A stretch of DNA of 7,683 nucleotides from the NCBI GenBank assembly GCA_020446285.1, contig JAGREZ010000114.1:1-7683 (forward strand), in the 5' to 3' direction. Under the pieces are notes generated by a model. That model was not told the origin of the DNA and did no database searches. It worked only from the letters and a program-made list of their open reading frames with translations. This DNA comes from Geminicoccaceae bacterium. Its GTDB lineage: Bacteria; Pseudomonadota; Alphaproteobacteria; Geminicoccales; Geminicoccaceae. Made by a program: the position numbers and the translations under genes. Shown here one piece after another: positions 6,762 through 7,683 of the stretch; the stretch's first letter is position 1, and every line of letters begins with the position of its first letter.

Positions 6762-6894
6762 CGTGCCCATTCCCCTGCCCACCATCGACGTTCGCATCCA
6801 CGGGAAGCCCCGCATGCGAGCGACGGAAAGGCTTTTTCATAGATATTCCATCAATGTGGAGAAAGCGCAGAGGCAAACATTCAAAATGCAGGCG

Positions 6895-6909
6895 TTAAAG
6901 GATACTCAA
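6895..6909. promoter_or_regulatory. Second CtrA-like site TTAA-N7-TCAA
   Basis: TTAA at 6895-6898 and TCAA at 6906-6909 are 7 bases apart, the same one-mismatch variant of TTAA-N7-TTAA as at 2136-2150. It lies about 134 bases upstream of the chosen methyltransferase start (about 80 from the alternative ATG at 6815). The AT-rich surroundings raise the odds of a chance match, so I trust it less than the first site. Confidence 0.3.
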
Positions 6910-6970
6910 AATTCAACCATATGGATTACGATTTTTTTTTATTTATCCTTCATGCCTACTTCTCGAAGTT

Positions 6971-6996
6971 CCGGTTCATGTTTGCGAAACGAACGG
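6971..6996 (-). terminator. Stem-loop downstream of parE
   Basis: On the plus strand CCGgTTC (6971-6977) pairs with GAACGG (6991-6996), allowing one bulged G, and inside it GTTT (6980-6983) pairs with AAAC (6987-6990) around a GCG loop. It lies about 40 bases past the parE stop. On the minus strand it is not followed by a T-run, so it would be a 3'-end stabiliser or a non-canonical terminator rather than a textbook one. Confidence 0.3.
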
Positions 6997-7036
6997 ACAG
7001 GCTCCTCAGAAGCGTGTTGAAGGCCGGGAATGCGTT

Positions 7037-7683
7037 TCAGACGTCGAGCGTTTCCACCAGTTGCGCATTTTCCTGGATGAACTGGAAGCGCAATTCGGGT
7101 TTGCGGCCCATCAGCTCTTCGATGAGCTGGCCCGTCGGCTTGCCCTCGAGGTCGCGGATCTCGACCTGCAACAGCGAGCGGCGCGCCGGATCCATGGTGG
7201 TTTCCTTGAGTTGCGCCGGGTTCATCTCGCCAAGCCCCTTGAAACGGCCCACCTCGATGTTCTTCTTGCCCTTGAACACGGTCTCCATGAGCTCGCCCCT
7301 GTGGCGATCGTCACGGGCATAGACGACCGTACCGCCATGGCTCAGCCGATAGAGCGGCGGCTGGGCCAGATAGAGGTGGCCGCGTTCGATGAGCTGGCGC
7401 ATCTCGCGAAAGAAGAAGGTCATGAGCAACGCGGCGATATGCGCTCCGTCAACATCGGCGTCGGTCATGATGACGACCTTTTCATAACGCAGATCGTCGA
7501 TGCGGCACTGGCGACCGGTGCCACAGCCGAGAGCCGTGGAAAGGTCCTGCAGTTCGCGGTTCTGTGCGAGCTTGTCGGCGGTGGCGGAGGCGACATTGAG
7601 GATCTTGCCGCGCAGGGGAAGGATCGCCTGTGTCTCGCGATTGCGCGCCTGCTTGGCCGAACCGCCGGCGCTGTCGCCCTCGA
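7037..7683 (-). CDS. parE: DNA topoisomerase IV subunit B, C-terminal part (partial at right edge)
   Basis: The frame stays open to the right edge of the window, so only the last 214 codons of the gene are present; the 5' part lies outside. The visible part starts in the TOPRIM domain at [15 protein letters not shown] (holding the metal-binding Glu) and continues through [10 protein letters not shown] and [11 protein letters not shown] (the metal-binding DxD), [29 protein letters not shown] and the end [14 protein letters not shown]. Topoisomerase IV is an A2B2 enzyme made with ParC; it decatenates daughter chromosomes using ATP hydrolysed by the N-terminal part of this subunit. I call ParE rather than GyrB from the [16 protein letters not shown] end and the direct [10 protein letters not shown] segment; GyrB usually has a different tail. 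The cut at the edge is due to the window, not a truncation of the gene. Confidence 0.9.
   Translation of the reverse strand, partial: EGDSAGGSAKQARNRETQAILPLRGKILNVASATADKLAQNRELQDLSTALGCGTGRQCRIDDLRYEKVVIMTDADVDGAHIAALLMTFFFREMRQLIERGHLYLAQPPLYRLSHGGTVVYARDDRHRGELMETVFKGKKNIEVGRFKGLGEMNPAQLKETTMDPARRSLLQVEIRDLEGKPTGQLIEELMGRKPELRFQFIQENAQLVETLDV

Larger units (their letters stand above)
6816..7036. other. AT-rich intergenic island between parE and the methyltransferase
   Basis: About 6835-6960 is strikingly AT-richer than the rest of the window. It contains TTAA-N7-TCAA at 6895-6909, the NdeI-type palindrome CCATATGG near 6917-6924, and a run of nine T at 6932-6940 followed by ATTTAT. On the minus strand the T-run is an A-run upstream of the methyltransferase, which could act as an UP element or a DNA bend. 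I could not find a convincing -35/-10 pair. Short frames across the island do not resemble proteins. Confidence 0.45.

Noticed and set aside
6048..6842. A 264-codon plus-strand open frame opposite the methyltransferase
   Set aside because: The minus-strand frame has clear SAM-binding motifs in the right order; the plus-strand translation has none.
6932..6950. Plus-strand intrinsic terminator at the nine-T run
   Set aside because: No adequate GC-rich stem precedes the T-run and no plus-strand gene ends nearby; the CCATATGG palindrome is too short to count.
6940..6950. DnaA box at TTATCCTTC
   Set aside because: Only the first six bases match TTATCCACA and no other boxes lie nearby.
6763..7020. 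A short plus-strand frame across the AT-rich island
   Set aside because: It has no ribosome binding site and overlaps the methyltransferase 5' end; its hydrophobic Phe stretch simply reflects the poly-T run.
7037..7683. GyrB instead of ParE
   Set aside because: TOPRIM motifs are shared, but the tail [23 protein letters not shown] and the short segment after PPLYR fit ParE better; full-length comparison would settle it.

Overview
The window looks like chromosomal DNA of a GC-rich alphaproteobacterium. The grounds are uniformly high-GC codon use, a PleD/PopA-like regulator, two CtrA-like intergenic sites, and a ParE-type (not GyrB-type) topoisomerase C-terminus. I cannot name the genus. I see no mobile element, CRISPR array, rRNA or tRNA. 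Six protein genes account for about 90% of the sequence.

Left part (1-2063, + strand): about 240 bases of leader with no recognisable gene, then a TTG-started gene for a divergent member of the DUF1688 (URC4/urg3) family, followed 122 bases later by upp, uracil phosphoribosyltransferase. DUF1688 and a uracil phosphoribosyltransferase are two of the partners of the URC uracil-degradation pathway known from fungi (URC4/urg3 and URC6/urg2). The pair therefore suggests a uracil-catabolic or uracil-handling unit rather than simple salvage. The third usual partner, the GTP-cyclohydrolase-II-like URC1/urg1, is not visible here.

Middle part (2229-5924, + strand): a 499-residue protein with two receiver folds followed by a GGDEF fold, as in PleD and PopA, but with the hallmark residues of all three domains lost. 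It should be an adaptor or scaffold, not an enzyme. A CtrA-like site lies in its upstream gap. Next is glgX, a complete glycogen debranching enzyme (CBM48 plus GH13) with all catalytic residues, standing without other glycogen genes.

Right part (5928-7683, - strand): a class I SAM-dependent methyltransferase converges on glgX with only 3 bases between the stop codons, and one imperfect hairpin holds both stops. Upstream of the methyltransferase is an AT-rich gap with a 9-T run and a second CtrA-like site. The 3' third of parE, entering from the right edge at the TOPRIM motif, completes the window.

The most interesting items are the triple-degenerate PleD/PopA-like protein with its CtrA-like upstream site, the divergent DUF1688 protein beside a uracil phosphoribosyltransferase with an altered PRPP loop, and the shared hairpin across the convergent stops.
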